Below are positions 44,782 through 55,955 of a DNA stretch of 64,000 nt, piece after piece. Below the pieces are notes generated by a model. That model had not been told where the DNA came from and searched no databases. It worked only from the letters and a program-made list of their open reading frames with translations. Origin of the DNA: CAJBLF01 sp964542965 (GTDB taxonomy: Bacteria > Patescibacteriota > Gracilibacteria > Absconditabacterales > Absconditicoccaceae). The DNA is taken from contig CAZIVH010000001.1 of assembly GCA_964542965.1 (NCBI GenBank), positions 46,714 to 110,713 of the forward strand. The letters are read 5' to 3'. Positions within the stretch are counted from its first letter, which is position 1. Each line of letters begins with the position of its first letter. The position numbers and the translations under genes are program-made.

Positions 44782-45162
44782 ATGAATCCAGATCTTTGAC
44801 TGATTGTCATATGAATTCTCATCTGAGTCATCGTCTGATATCTTGTAGCGAGGATATATTTTCTGCTTACGGTAAAGAAGCAGAGAAATGATGCTGTAGC
44901 AAGATCCCGCAATGTCGTTCTTGGTCATGTGAATGAAAAAATAGCACCGCTTTTGCCAAACTTTCCTTATTATTACAAGGATTTGGTATTTTTATGAAAG
45001 GGAGTTGATTACCTCGTTTTGGATTGACTTTCCAAAGGAAATCTGAATAAGATAGTGTTCCTGGAAATCAAGACAGGCACCTCTACGCTCAACAGAAACG
45101 AACAGATGGTCAAATATTGCGTCGAATCCAAACGTGTGAGCTATGAAGTGCGAAAAAACTAA
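44782..45162 (+). CDS. Holliday junction resolvase-related endonuclease (Endonuc_Holl)
   Basis: 126 residues with UGA=Gly. N-terminal TM helix (residues 5-25) made visible only by the recoding, then the nuclease core FLGKGVDYLVLDGLSKGNLN and IVFLEIKTGTSTLNRNE (catalytic D...ExK pattern of restriction-like nucleases). Such membrane-tethered proteins are widespread but uncharacterised. One AATAAT... convergence with a family A repeat follows the stop. Confidence 0.83.
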
Positions 45163-45290
45163 TGAATGATGAAAAATCAATGATGAATGATGTTTGATTC
45201 GTTCAAATGAACTATTGTAAAATTGCAATAGTCTATGTATATAGAATACCAACATTATTCATTATCAATTATTAATTGCTAATTATAATT
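45160..45290. repeat. Dispersed imperfect palindrome, family A copy 2
   Basis: Outer AATGATGAATGATG/CATTATTCATTATC arms, inner GAACTATTGTA/TGCAATAGTC. Lies between the nuclease gene and tRNA-Arg. Confidence 0.7.
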
Positions 45291-45294
45291 ATAT

Positions 45295-45365
45295 AGGACT
45301 GTGGTGAAATGGTATCACGTCGGTCTCCGAAGCCGTAGTCGTAGGTTCGATTCCTGCCAGTCCTG
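45295..45365 (+). tRNA. tRNA-Arg (CCG)
   Basis: 71-nt cloverleaf: acceptor AGGACTG/CAGTCCT, D stem GTGA/TCAC, anticodon loop CTCCGAA (CCG, decodes CGG), T arm with GGTTCGATTCC. The first anticodon-stem pair is a mismatch (T-T), tolerated. CCA not encoded. nth begins 12 nt downstream. Confidence 0.9.
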
Positions 45366-45376
45366 AATTAGATTTG

Positions 45377-46003
45377 ATGAATAAAAAACTTCTCACTATA
45401 TTCGATTATCTCAAGGAATTATTCCCTCAGCCCGAAACGGAGCTTCACTACGTTACTCCTTTTCAGTTTGTCGTTGCTGTCATGCTTTCCGCTCAGGCGA
45501 CGGATGTGCAGGTGAATAAGGTCACGGATACCTTATTCCAAAAGATAAAGAAACCTGAAGACCTTCTCGCGCTTGGATTTCCATCTTTCAAGAAGGCCGT
45601 GAATTCCATAAATTACTATCACACTAAGGCAAAACATATTCGAGAAACAGCGAAATTATTGAAGCAACGGAAGAAGATTCCCGACGATTTGCAAGAACTC
45701 ATGAAATTGCCAGGAGTTGGCGTAAAAACTGGAAAACTTATTGCTCATGTGCTTTATGATAAGCCTTATATCGCTGTCGATACTCATATTCATAGGGTCA
45801 GCAATAGATTGTGATTGGTATATACCCAAACGCCTGAACAGACATCAGAAGCACTTGAAAAAATCATCCCCGATAATTACAAGGATCATGCACATCATGC
45901 ACTAGTGCTTTTTGGTCGCTATCATTGCAAGGCTATACAACCTAAGTGCGATATATGTAAATTAAAGAAGATCTGTTTATATTATAAGAATAATGATGCT
46001 TAA
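45377..46003 (+). CDS. nth: Endonuclease III (DNA glycosylase/AP lyase)
   Basis: 208 residues. HhH region LPGVGVKTGKLIAHVLYDKP with catalytic Lys, catalytic Asp in VDTHIHRV, and the C-terminal [4Fe-4S] ligands C-x6-C-x2-C-x5-C (CKAIQPKCDICKLKKIC). It removes oxidised pyrimidines and cleaves AP sites. One UGA codes for the glycine in SNRLGLV. The downstream PAP2 gene begins within its last codons. Confidence 0.96.
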
Positions 46004-46631
46004 ATTAGTCGAACCTACTCGATGAGTCAATCTATTGAAATGGTTGTTTGCTTGGATGCAGGCCAGTATTTTTTGGTCATATCGGATCCCTATTTTAGCT
46101 GATATTTTTGTTTTCACTTACCCTATCTATCTCTTGGGGCTTTATATTTGTGGAATGGTAGAAGGTAGAAGGTGAAAGGTAGAAGGCCTACAAAAAAAGA
46201 TAGCTGCTTTATATATCCTTGCCGGTGTCGGTATAAGCGTATTGGTGAATATCGGTATTCAATATTTTGTCGATAAAGTGAGACCTAATATCGTCCTTTG
46301 ATTAGCCGATCTTAAACAAGAAACTCTATTGCATCAATTTATGCCGAGCAGTAGCTTCCCTTCAGATCATGCGGCGCTTACTATGAGTATCGCTATGATG
46401 TCCCTCTTTCGAGGTATAAAAAACAATGATAGAAAATTCCTCCGATTTGGAGGAATCCTACTTATGTTCTCTTTGATCACGGGATTTGCTAGAGTGACTT
46501 CCGGTGTCCATCGGCCAACTGACATCATCTGATGAAGCGTCGTAGGTATTCTTGTATCATTATTGTTGATGCGAGGACCTCTTTATAGGTTCTGAACTCG
46601 CATAGCAGAAAAGATAGGAAAGGCTATTTAA
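45996..46631 (+). CDS. PAP2-superfamily membrane phosphatase
   Basis: 211 residues, about five TM helices. Phosphatase motifs: KVRPN, FPSDHA, and ARVTSGVHRPTDI (catalytic His). Likely a lipid phosphate phosphatase (undecaprenyl-PP or phosphatidic-acid type). Starts inside the end of nth (ATGATG at 45993-45998). A degenerate AGAAGGT repeat (46157-46185) encodes a polar loop (VEGRRGKVEG). Its stop overlaps that of the convergent 1,123-residue gene. Confidence 0.9.
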
Positions 46632-49600
46632 GCTGTTGTTTGTTCTGTTTTCTCTGCAGGCTTGTCTGTCCAGGTTACACTCAAGACTCCATTTGCATCT
46701 TTTGTAATGTTGATTGTTCATTCTTTAGCGTCTTTTCCTGATTCGTATTTATTCTTTGAAACAGTAATGGTTATTGAATTATCTTTTGCTTCTTTAAGCT
46801 CATAGGTTTGTTTTTCTGGAGTGATATATCCTAGTTGTTCATTAGTTAATGTGCTAGTGATGATTTTTTTGTAGGCCTCATTCTTGCTTAGTATCTGTAA
46901 ATTCCGAAATGAAAACATATTCTTGAGGTGAGACATATTCCCCTTTACCATTGTGTTTAGTGTGGTATTACTGACTTCTGATATTAACGTCAAATAGTCG
47001 CTTCCTGTAAACATATTGGATAAATTAGCTATCTGTTGCTGATAAAGATTATTTTCATCTAGTATATATTCGCTTCATTCAAATGTTGTTTTCGCTGTTT
47101 TAACGTTATCTTTTATTAGCTCTGTATTGATAGCAGTCCGTTTTTTGTCTATAGTTTCTGGTGCTATTTCTGGAATAGCTTCTATCTTGTCTCATTCATG
47201 TATCATTACTCTTTTCTTGTTTTCGTCGAGATAGGTATCTGTCGTGTTGTCTTTTGGATCTTTGCCTTTGGTTATCGTACTTTCTTTTCACGTAGATTTT
47301 GATGTGAATTTCAGCGTTTCGGGCAATGTACCTGTAAATATGTTGTGTATTTTGACGTCTGCTGGCTCTACCGCTGCAGTTAATGTGTAGATTCCGTCTG
47401 CCGATACCGTAGCATATTTGGTATCTATATTCAGTTTTTTGGATTCGTTAGTAACTACTGCAGTTTCTTTCATCGCTGCTGTTTTTATCCATCCAATTGT
47501 TTTCCCATCTGCAAGCGTTACTTGTCTGAATTCTGTATTATCCTCTCCTGTCAATCATAATATTTTCCCTGTTTTTAGCGTCTTTTCTTTGGTCGCGGTG
47601 ACAGTCGCTCCGGATTCTACCTCTGTTGTTTTTGTGATGTCGCTATCTTGATAGAGTGTGGTTTTTTCGTTTATTGTGTATGTTGTTAATTTTTCTGGTG
47701 TTTTAGTACCTTCTGGTATTCATTCGCTATTCACGAGATTGTTTTCTGTCACTGTATATGCGACGCTTTTGCTTCCAGCAAAAAGATATGCTCCAAAATA
47801 TGCGGCTATGTCTTGTTCTGATTTTATGATACTGAAAGTCCTGTCGGATATATCTGAAAAATATTCTGACATCTGTACGTTGCTATCTTTGATTTTTACC
47901 GTTGTTGTTTTTCGTATGTTTGCATTTGCTGTAGCTATTATTTTCCGTGTTTCATCGCTATCGAGCAATGCTTGTATTATGATTTTGAAAGTGTCTGGAT
48001 TTTTTTCTATTCCCTTGATATTTATTTCTAGTTTTCCGTTTTTAGTCATAACGAAATCGCTTTGGGTAATTTTATCTTTCCCATCTTTCTCTGCTGCTTC
48101 GTTATAGAGCGTGATACCTTTCTTGAGTATCTTTGGATCAATGAATGATAGATATTCTTTATAATTTGTCACTAGTTTGTTGCTAATTGTCCATTTGGAC
48201 ATTGATTCTTTGATTTCATCTGCTTTTGGAATGATATATGTGTCGTCTTTTACTCGCTTCTCATTTGCTGTTTCGGATAAATTTGTATCTCATTTCATTT
48301 TTTTGATACATTCTATTTCTTTAGGATCCAATTTAAATTCTTGGTTGTATATCTTGTCTATTTGATTTGCCATGCTTGAAAATCGTTTTTTTAAGGTTCA
48401 TTTCCCGAATCCAAACATAGTCATCAATCCTACGATGAGATTTGACATATTGTTGATTGCATCCTGTAAGGTTGTTTTTTTTGCTTCTGATGCGCTTACC
48501 CGTATATCTGAAATGGTCTTTTTCTCGTCTTCTGTGAGTGAATTCATGAATGCTGTAGATTTCCCTAGTTTAGCGAGATTAGCCAATCTGGTTTCTTTGT
48601 TTGTTCCTAAAATATTCAAATTATCTGGCGTCAGATAACTGATGTATCTTTTGGATAATGCGGGATGTACTGATAGAACATAGTCAGTCAGCGCGTTCGC
48701 GTATCCATTTTTCAGATCGTTTTCGTTTTCTATAGAATCGGCATTCGTTGTGTCGGTAGGCTTTTTGTATGTGAGTATTGCATCTACGACATGTTTGAAG
48801 TTGTCTGCGAATTCTTTTCCTCACTTTTCTGTTTTAATGTACTTCTCAAAAGCTCTGTAATTTCCTTTCCCATCAAATTGCGTCAAGGGATTGTCTTTTG
48901 CTAGCTTGAGGTTTGGATCAGTTACCTGAAACGCTTCTGCTCTATCTTTTTGCATTTGATCTTGTGATCAGAACGTGATTTCACGCTCTTCTGTTTTTGT
49001 AGTTTCTTTACCGTCAATTTTTTCTGTATAGGAATATTTGCATACCACTATCCTTTTTCATGCCATATAGGTATCGCTTCCTGATGCTTTTTCTAACTTT
49101 ACGCTTGTTACCTCTTCCCCCAAATATAATGAGAGGAGTTCCACGAAGTTGTCTCTGTGCTGTTCTTTGGTTTTATCGCCATCTACTGGTGTCTTGTATT
49201 CGCAAAGGTCGCCTGTCGATATTGTTCCCATATAATCAAAGACTGCATTGAATGTTGCTTCGTTCCCCTTTGCTTCAAAAAATTTTTTAGCTGTTTCCTC
49301 TGTCCGGTTGGTGTTGAGTGCTTCTTGGACAGAGAGTTTGTCTTTTTCGGTTTTTGCTGCTGTCTCTTTTTCTTTGAGGACTTCTTCATCTTTTGCTGTG
49401 ATCAATGATTCTCGCGTAGTTCATGATTCTTTGGGAGAATTTTCCTTGAAATATTCTGTCTTGTTGACGAAGACCTGTAGTTTTCCTGCATCAAAATTTA
49501 CTCCAGGATCTTTTCCTTGTTCTAGTTTTTTGAGTCGGATGATGTATTTGATTTCTTGGATGATAGCAATTAATTTATCTAATTTTTCTATGTATTTTGG

Positions 49601-49999
49601 TGTTTTTCCTGTCTCTTTCTTTCATGCTGATGTAGCATATATGTCATCAGACACTCTTTCTTCTTCTGTTTCTTTTTCCTCCACTTTCTCTGTGACTTTA
49701 CTTTGCTCAGTCAAGGTCTTGATATCTGTTTCAAATGCTTGATATGCTGCTTCATACGTTGTTAGCTGAGGACCTTCTTCTTTGTCTATTTTGTCAAAAT
49801 GCATAAGCATATCGTCTCTTATACCTTCCAAGAGCTCGTCTCCATGATCATTGAATGCATCTGCTGCATCTTCTGTCGAAACTTTTTGTGTTTGGAGCAC
49901 TTTTTCGAGTTTGTCGAATCTTTCTGTATATTTTTTATCATCGACCAATGAGTTGATGTTGCTCTTCTGCTCTGGTGTTTTGAATAGTGTGTCTCCCAT
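46628..49999 (-). CDS. Giant hypothetical protein with bacterial SH3 domain
   Basis: 1,123 residues in one code-25 frame; the standard code yields at least six fragments. No signal peptide. The first 400 residues are helical, Lys/Glu-rich (coiled-coil-like). Around residues 760-830 there is an SH3b-type segment ending VTLADGKTIGWIKTAAM. Other parts are Thr/Lys-rich and beta-like. Expected to be a scaffold or cell-wall-interacting protein; no enzymatic motif seen. Cytoplasmic versus exported location is unclear. Upstream gene (50315) is the likely first gene of the operon. Confidence 0.8.
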
Positions 50000-50021
50000 G
50001 ATAATACTTGATAGAGTAAAA

Positions 50022-50315
50022 TTATATTGCGCTGATCATAGCGTCCAAATCTTTTAAGGATTCTTTGTCGTTGAGATGCTGTTCTCGTTCTATCTGTTTG
50101 ATTTTTTCCAATGCATCTTTTGATTTCTTAAGCTTTTCCTGCACTTCAGCGTTCACTACTCCGTCGATGGTCTTGGAAAAAATATCGACAAAGCTATCTA
50201 TGGTCTTGTCATTCAACCCATTGCCTTCTATGAGGATTTTGAGCCCTCTTGCGAGTGGTCGATGTCCCATGAGTGCATCGAGTACTTTGAGGATATAGTC
50301 TTTCTTTGCCATCAT
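50022..50315 (-). CDS. Small helical protein upstream of the giant protein
   Basis: 97 residues, no UGA codons. Entirely helical in character with a final acidic coiled-coil segment (KLKKSKDALEKIKQIEREQH). Ends 22 nt before the giant gene starts, so the two are likely co-transcribed. Not recognised. Confidence 0.7.
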   Translation of the reverse strand: MMAKKDYILKVLDALMGHRPLARGLKILIEGNGLNDKTIDSFVDIFSKTIDGVVNAEVQEKLKKSKDALEKIKQIEREQHLNDKESLKDLDAMISAI

Positions 50316-50369
50316 CTGAAGATAGAACGATAAAATGTTTTTTGTTCATATAATTCTATTCCAAACTAG

Positions 50370-50403
50370 CTTGAAATACAAAATAACCCTGCTTTAGCAG
50401 GGC
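50370..50403 (-). terminator. Intrinsic terminator, minus strand
   Basis: 6-bp stem CCCTGC/GCAGGG with TTTA loop, followed on the minus strand by TTATTTTGTATTT. Ends the methyltransferase gene. Confidence 0.75.
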
Positions 50404-50426
50404 TTATTGATTGACTTATTTTCATA

Positions 50427-51458
50427 TTATTTTATAATCATTATTTTTCTTGCTACTTGCTGTCCTTCTCTGCTGTATAACTCAGGTATGCTTTGTGTTC
50501 TTAGATGTATCTTATTTGCGTATGTCTTGAGCACTGATTCTATTCCGTTCTCCTGTCAAAGATATCGCGGGAATGTGCAGACAGCAACTGCTCATAGCTC
50601 TTTGATCCTATCGAGAAAATGTTTATAGATATCTGCAACTCGTTCCTGGAATTTTTGGATATCCTGTTCTGAGGTAGTTTTTTTTACGATAGGTCCAAGT
50701 CGTCATTCCGTTACTATCAACATATCTTTTTTCTGTAGTTTATTGTCTAAATTCTCTTTGATGTCATGATTGAATATAATAAATTCTTTTTCTGGCGTAG
50801 CAAATTTATTGGATTTCCATCGATTTGCATTTTGTTCGGCATATTTTGTTTGGATATCTGATCATACGAAGTCATATCATAGGTAATTAGCCAGCATTCC
50901 TGTCGTTCATGATCATACGAACGGATCGTAGATGGTGAGCTTGTCTATATTGAGTTGAGAATCGTGGATTATATGTGTCAGTCATATGTTTATCATGATC
51001 TGTGTCAATTTGGCGGGCATCATACCCATTTGCATACTACGTCCGGGTTTTTCAAAATCTACCTCCTCATAAAGTTCGATATTCTGGTACTGCTCTACTA
51101 TCCCATAGAGTCCATTTTCAAGATTGATGATTTCTTTGCCTTTGGTCTTGATCTCTTTGTCGGTATGGAAGATATCCACAAGTTTATATCTTCTGATTCC
51201 TGCCGTCCTTTTGAGGTGTTTCCCGTTGGTTTCACTTTGTATCCCGATGATTTTCACTTCAGCGAGCAATGTCTGCAATTCTTTTTCTTTGACCACTTTC
51301 CCTGCCTTGATAATGCCTCAAAGCTGCGGTAAGAGCTCTGGATATTCGGTATCGAAAATCACTATCCCCTTTTTGGGATAGCTCATGTTGCCAGGTTGCA
51401 CTAAATTGAGTTCGGCGAGACTTATATCTATGTTTTTCCCTAATACTGCGAAATACAT
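50427..51458 (-). CDS. Trm11-like RNA/DNA methyltransferase
   Basis: 343 residues. SAM-binding motif YDPFVGSGTTGMLANYL near residue 175, then YDFVGSDI (acidic end of strand 2). The N-terminal domain is THUMP-like, as in archaeal Trm-G10 enzymes that methylate tRNA guanosine N2. The catalytic motif DPPY is not seen; TEGRLGP occupies that place, as in a subset of this family. Six or more UGA codons in frame. Confidence 0.8.
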
Positions 51459-51545
51459 ACTTTTAAACTAATTAAGAATTAAGAATAGTAAATTAAGATT
51501 GTGTCATTATGGCACTATAGCAAAATCATCTTTAAAAACAATAAA

Positions 51546-51578
51546 AGAAAAAATCCGACTGAGTTGGCCGGATTTTTT
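51546..51578 (-). terminator. Intrinsic terminator, bidirectional
   Basis: Stem AAATCCG/CGGATTT flanked by A-run and T-run. Ends the atpC transcript on the minus strand. Confidence 0.75.
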
Positions 51579-51660
51579 CTCCCTTTTTATATCTCTTATT
51601 ATATACTCGGCTGATTTATAATTACGAATTTTTATTGATTATCCGTAATTCGTCATTTAG

Positions 51661-52089
51661 TTAAGCGGTTTGAAGCATTTTTTTCAATTCAAGGTCAGCG
51701 TTGATTTTTTCTAGTTTGATCAATGCTTTCTCTATTTCTTCAATACTTCATTCGGATTTTAATCTCTTGATCTTGTCTTCAAGACTTTTCTTATTCTGAA
51801 GTAGTGTGCTTTCTGGATCTTCAGGAGCAAGTGTCGCATCAGCGCTTACGATACGAACGATTTTTCCATCGATAAACACCATTCCCTTTGATGTACTGAT
51901 GTACATTTCGTTTCCTACTTTGATATGGTTTTCCATAGGCCATACTTTCATGATCCCAGGTTGTACTGAAGTTACCATCGGAGGATGTCCTTCCATAACT
52001 TTCAAGTTTCCTGTTTCTGTAGGGATGGATATCTTCTCAATTTCTCATTGAAAGATTACTTTCGCTGGTGTTGAGATTTTTAATTTCAT
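51661..52089 (-). CDS. atpC: F-type ATP synthase epsilon subunit
   Basis: 142 residues. MKLKISTPAKVIFQGEIEKI and GNLKVMEGHPPMVTSVQPG match the beta-sandwich of epsilon, and the C-terminal helical hairpin (ALIKLEKINADLELKK) follows. Epsilon regulates the rotary ATPase. It is isolated: no other atp gene lies in the 64-kb window, and it sits downstream of ftsZ. The UGA at 51748 is read as glycine within the hairpin. Confidence 0.85.
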
Positions 52090-52195
52090 AGATTTTTATT
52101 AGGGTATAAAGCTACAATAATTCTATTCCGGATCCTTTTCTATGCAAATTTCTACAGTTTTGGGTAGTTGTTTGGCTTGACATTAATTAAACTTA

Positions 52196-52322
52196 GTGAA
52201 TAGTTAATAGTTAAGAGTGAATAGTGTAGAATTTATCTTGATATGAACTACTGTATATTGCAATAGTCTATATGTATACGATTCCATTATTTTTCACTTT
52301 TAGTTTTTCACTATTAATTAGT
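52196..52322. repeat. Dispersed imperfect palindrome, family A copy 3
   Basis: Between atpC and ftsZ, touching the ftsZ stop. Outer GTGAATAGT/TTTTTCACTATT arms, inner GAACTACTGTA/TGCAATAGTC. Confidence 0.65.
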
Positions 52323-53477
52323 CTTTTTGTTGAGTGATCTTCTGATGAAAGCTGGAGTTTCTAGATCTTCAGCTGGCTCTTCTTCTATTACTTGTGGTTC
52401 TGGAGTTATGTCTTTTTTAATTCCTCTCATGATAAAGTTTTCTGATTCTCTTCTTACTGGTACAGTAGGTCTTCCTAAGATATCTCTTTTTGGCTGTTTC
52501 AATATTTCTTCTTTGCTTTGTTCTTCGAATCCTGTAGCTATGATGGTAACTTTCACTTCATCTTCCATGCTATCATCCAAAGTCATTCACCGGAAGAAAT
52601 TTACATCCGGATCAATGATCTCTTCAACGACCGCAGCAGCTTCTCTTACTTCTGCAGGAGTCAGATCATGTCCTCCTGAAACTGCGAAGATAATGCTCTT
52701 TGCTCCGTCTAAATTCTCTTCCAATAACGGATTCTCGATAGCTTTTCTTGCGGCTTCCACTGCTCTCTTTTCGCCTGCTCCATATCCGATACCGAGCAAT
52801 GCATTTCCAGAGTTTGTCATTACCGCTTTCACATCAGCGAAATCGATATTGATATCTCCTGGTTTGATGATAAGATCCGATATTCCTTGTACTCCTAAGT
52901 AGAGAATTTTGTCTATCATAGTGAATGCTTGTTTGAAACTTGTTTTCTTGTCTATTACGTTGAAAATTTTGTCATTAGGGATGACAATAAGCGTATCTAC
53001 GGCTTCCTTGATTTTTTTTACGCCTTCTTCTGCGTTTCCTGTTCTCCTATTCCCTTCAAAACTGAATGGTTTGGTGATGATACCTACGGTAAGGATTCCC
53101 ATCCCTCTTGCGATATTTGCGATGACTGGAGCCGCACCTGTTCCGGTACCTCCTCCCATTCCGGAAGTAATGAATACCATATCGGTATCTTGAAGCATGG
53201 CTTTGATTTCAGCTTCGCTTTCTTCAGCTGCTTTTCTTCCTATTTCAGGATTAGCTCAAGCGCCAAGTCCTTTGGTGAGATTGAGTCCGATATTTACTTT
53301 TTTTTCTGCTAGATTTGTTGCAAGATCTTGGGCGTCGGTATTGATAGCTACGAATCCTACTCCATCTAAGCCTTCGGTAATCATTCTGTTTAGCGCTTTA
53401 TTCCCGCAACCACCTATTCCTAATACTTTGATCTTTGCTCCTGGGATAAATTCTGGATTGATTTCATGAAGTACCAT
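52314..53477 (-). CDS. ftsZ: Cell division GTPase FtsZ
   Basis: 387 residues. Tubulin signature GGGTGTG at 108-114, LGIGGCGNKALNRM at the N-terminus, KPFSFEG and GYGAGEKRA downstream. The C-terminal tail (SENFIMRGIKKDITPEPQV) leads to a terminal patch PAFIRRSLNKK. Forms the cytokinetic ring. Six or so UGA codons. ftsA is immediately upstream. Confidence 0.97.
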
Positions 53478-53526
53478 TTTGAAAATACAATTAAGAGTTA
53501 AAAAAGAAGAATTAAGAATATATAGT

Positions 53527-54705
53527 TTAGAATAGGTCTTTGAAGAATGTCCCTATCTTTCCGACGAAGTCGAGGTTGAATTTTAATCCCATGCCTTTTC
53601 TTCCTTCGGTATATTTATTCGCTCGTACATAGGTTCCTAGAACGTTGATGAACTGGATGTTTGATGAGATGTCGCCTAGATTCAATATATTATCTTTTCC
53701 ATAGAATGTAGCCAATTTGAAGATATCTTTGGAAAGGAGATCGAGATTTGGCATTCTTGCTCCTCCTCCGATCAAGAGGACTCCTCCTGCCAATCTTCCG
53801 TCTCTTTCGAGTGACTCAAGATGTTTGTTTATCTTGAGGAAGATTTCTTCGTATCTTGCGTTGATGACGTCTGAAAGGAATAAACTATCTATAGGACTAT
53901 CATCTGTCGCCCTTTCTTTTTGTACGATAGCTGATCCGTGTGTTCTCTTGATTTCTTCAGCTTCTTTTATGTCGACTTGCATGCCAATGGAAATATCTTT
54001 GGTGACATCTTCACTTCCGATAGGGAGCGTTCCGTATCCCAACGGATATCCATCTTCATAGATGACATAGCTTGTCTGATTTTTTCCCATATCTATGAGT
54101 ATTGTTCCGAGATCTTTGTGGTCATAATCCAACGCTACTTCGCTTGCTGCGATAATGTTTGGTACAATATCCACGATATTCAATCCTACTTTTTCGAATG
54201 CATCGATGATGCCGTTGTAGATGTTCTTTGGAATCATGAATACGTCTGCGATAAGCTCAAGTTTTTTTCCTTTCATGCCGATAGGATCCTTTTCTCTCTT
54301 AGATTCGTCTATGACGAAATGAACAGGTACGATTTTGATGGTTTCGAAATTGCTTCTGCTAGAGATTTCTGCCACTACTCTGGAAAGATGATCTATATCT
54401 TCAGGACCTATTTCTTCGGTCATGATCCTCTTTTGTTCTATGATTCTATTCACGATCATCTCTGGATGCGATATTCCTACAAACACTTCTTCTATGAAGT
54501 CGCCTCCGAGTTTCTTGATGAAAGATTCCGTGATTTTGTTTATAGTGTTTACGAAACTTTCCGAATCGAGGATTTTACCCTTGCGCATACCCTGAGTAGG
54601 TTCCATTTGTTTAGCTAAGATGATTTCTTTGCCATCATCGTTAGCGAAGACCACTCATTTGATGACATCATTTCCGATATCGAAAACTGCTTTGATGTCT
54701 TTCAT
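53527..54705 (-). CDS. ftsA: Cell division protein FtsA
   Basis: 392 residues. Actin-fold motifs: AVFDIGNDVIKGVVF (phosphate 1), TILIDMGKNQTSYVIY (phosphate 2), and GVLLIGGGARMPNLDLL (adenosine). C-terminal amphipathic anchor helix LKFNLDFVGKIGTFFKDLF. Tethers FtsZ to the membrane. It lies 49 nt before ftsZ. One internal UGA (residue 17). Confidence 0.96.
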
Positions 54706-54879
54706 ACCCGTTATTGATGTTAAAGAGATAAAAAGTTGTGTTAAAATGGATGTAGCAATAGTACTATGAAAAACAAATCCATTTTTTGCTATTGTGATAT
54801 ACGATGGTTATCAGATGTATTTTTACTAAAAATTGCTTTGCTAAAATATAGTTATCAGCTAAAATATATTGTTTTTTAA

Positions 54880-54911
54880 ATAAAAAATATACTAGTTTTG
54901 AACTAGTATAT
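54880..54911 (-). terminator. Intrinsic terminator, minus strand
   Basis: Perfect 11-bp palindromic stem ATATACTAGTT/AACTAGTATAT with a 3-nt loop, followed on the minus strand by TTTTTTATTT. Ends the nucleotidyltransferase transcript; the rest of 54706-54930 shows no gene. Confidence 0.8.
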
Positions 54912-54930
54912 CTATTATCTTTACTGGTAT

Positions 54931-55755
54931 CTATCTGTTTATTTTCTTTTTGTACATCATATAGAGAAGGTGGATCTTTTTCCTGATGTCCATATGGAAT
55001 TTTAGCATGTTTTTGTTGATTATTATGCCTCGTCACCTTTCTCAAAGCTTTTTAGTTTTATAGATAACTATAGGTAATCGAATGACTTGTATAAGGTATT
55101 CATATATCTTGCCTAAAATCCCTCAAGAGAGAAATTCTATGGTTTTCTTGAATATGCTTGTACCTGATGATGGCGTGAGTCAGATATTGATGCAATGTCT
55201 GCCTGGGAAATTTGGTAATGCGCTTTCCAATCGTTTATTGTGTTTATAGATATTTTCTGGTGTCTCTTGATAGAGTGGTACGAGATGAGCTAATCGATAG
55301 ATAAAGTAAATGTCGTTTTGCGGTAACATAATATTATAGAGATTTTGGTGGGTATTCGTAATATAGAAACTTAGGCAGAATTTTTTCTTTTTACCTCGTA
55401 CTACTCCCCTTTTGAGTCCAAACACGAAAAACATTATCGCGCTTCGCAATCTTGCACGCCAAAGCGCTCATTTCTTGGTGACGATAAAGATATCTATATC
55501 AGAGTCCTTGTGTAAAGCATTGAAAGTTATAGAGTTGCAGAGATAGATGGATTGGATGAATGGTATGGATCTATATAATCGTGAGTATTTTTTAATAAAT
55601 GTCAAAAAAAAGTCCATATACTCGTTTTTTTTGTCCCAGCTGTACTTTTCTTCATCTGGAGGAAATTCTTGCCCTCTCAGGATGTCTTCTTGTTTCTTTC
55701 GTCATTTTTTTTCAAAAAGGAAATAGCTATATTGACGAGGAACCTCGTAATTCAT
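54931..55755 (-). CDS. Nucleotidyltransferase-fold protein
   Basis: 274 residues with UGA=Gly, TAG stop. Pol-beta-type core SITFNALHKDSDIDIFIVTKKG (S...SDxD catalytic aspartates), followed by a helical domain. Substrate unknown; relatives modify antibiotics, proteins or RNAs. The chosen ATG at 55755 follows an in-frame upstream extension to a TTG near 55830 that may be the true start. The standard code reveals only an 89-residue piece. Confidence 0.72.
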
Positions 55756-55844
55756 GATTTTATAGAAGACAAGATGTTGATTGTCGTCTAAAGTATTTGC
55801 AATAGGATGGTCATAGGATCTTTCCAAAGTCGGTGAACAACTAA

Positions 55845-55955
55845 TAACTAAAAGTGAAAAAATGGATGTGTGTTTTTTGCTTACTATTGTAGTAGTATAT
55901 AGTAGTCCATAAAAAAAACAAGTCTTACATTATTCACTATGTATTAATTTTTAAT
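55845..55955. repeat. Dispersed imperfect palindrome, family A copy 4
   Basis: Left side of the pilin gene. Contains CTATTGTAGTAGTATATAGTAGTCCATAA-type core and ACAAGTC(C/T)TACATTATTCA shared almost exactly with copy 5. Confidence 0.7.

Noticed and set aside
49060..49742. Phe/Ser-rich plus-strand frames over the giant gene and over pilB, ftsA and others
   Set aside because: Antisense shadows of Lys/Glu-rich minus-strand genes.
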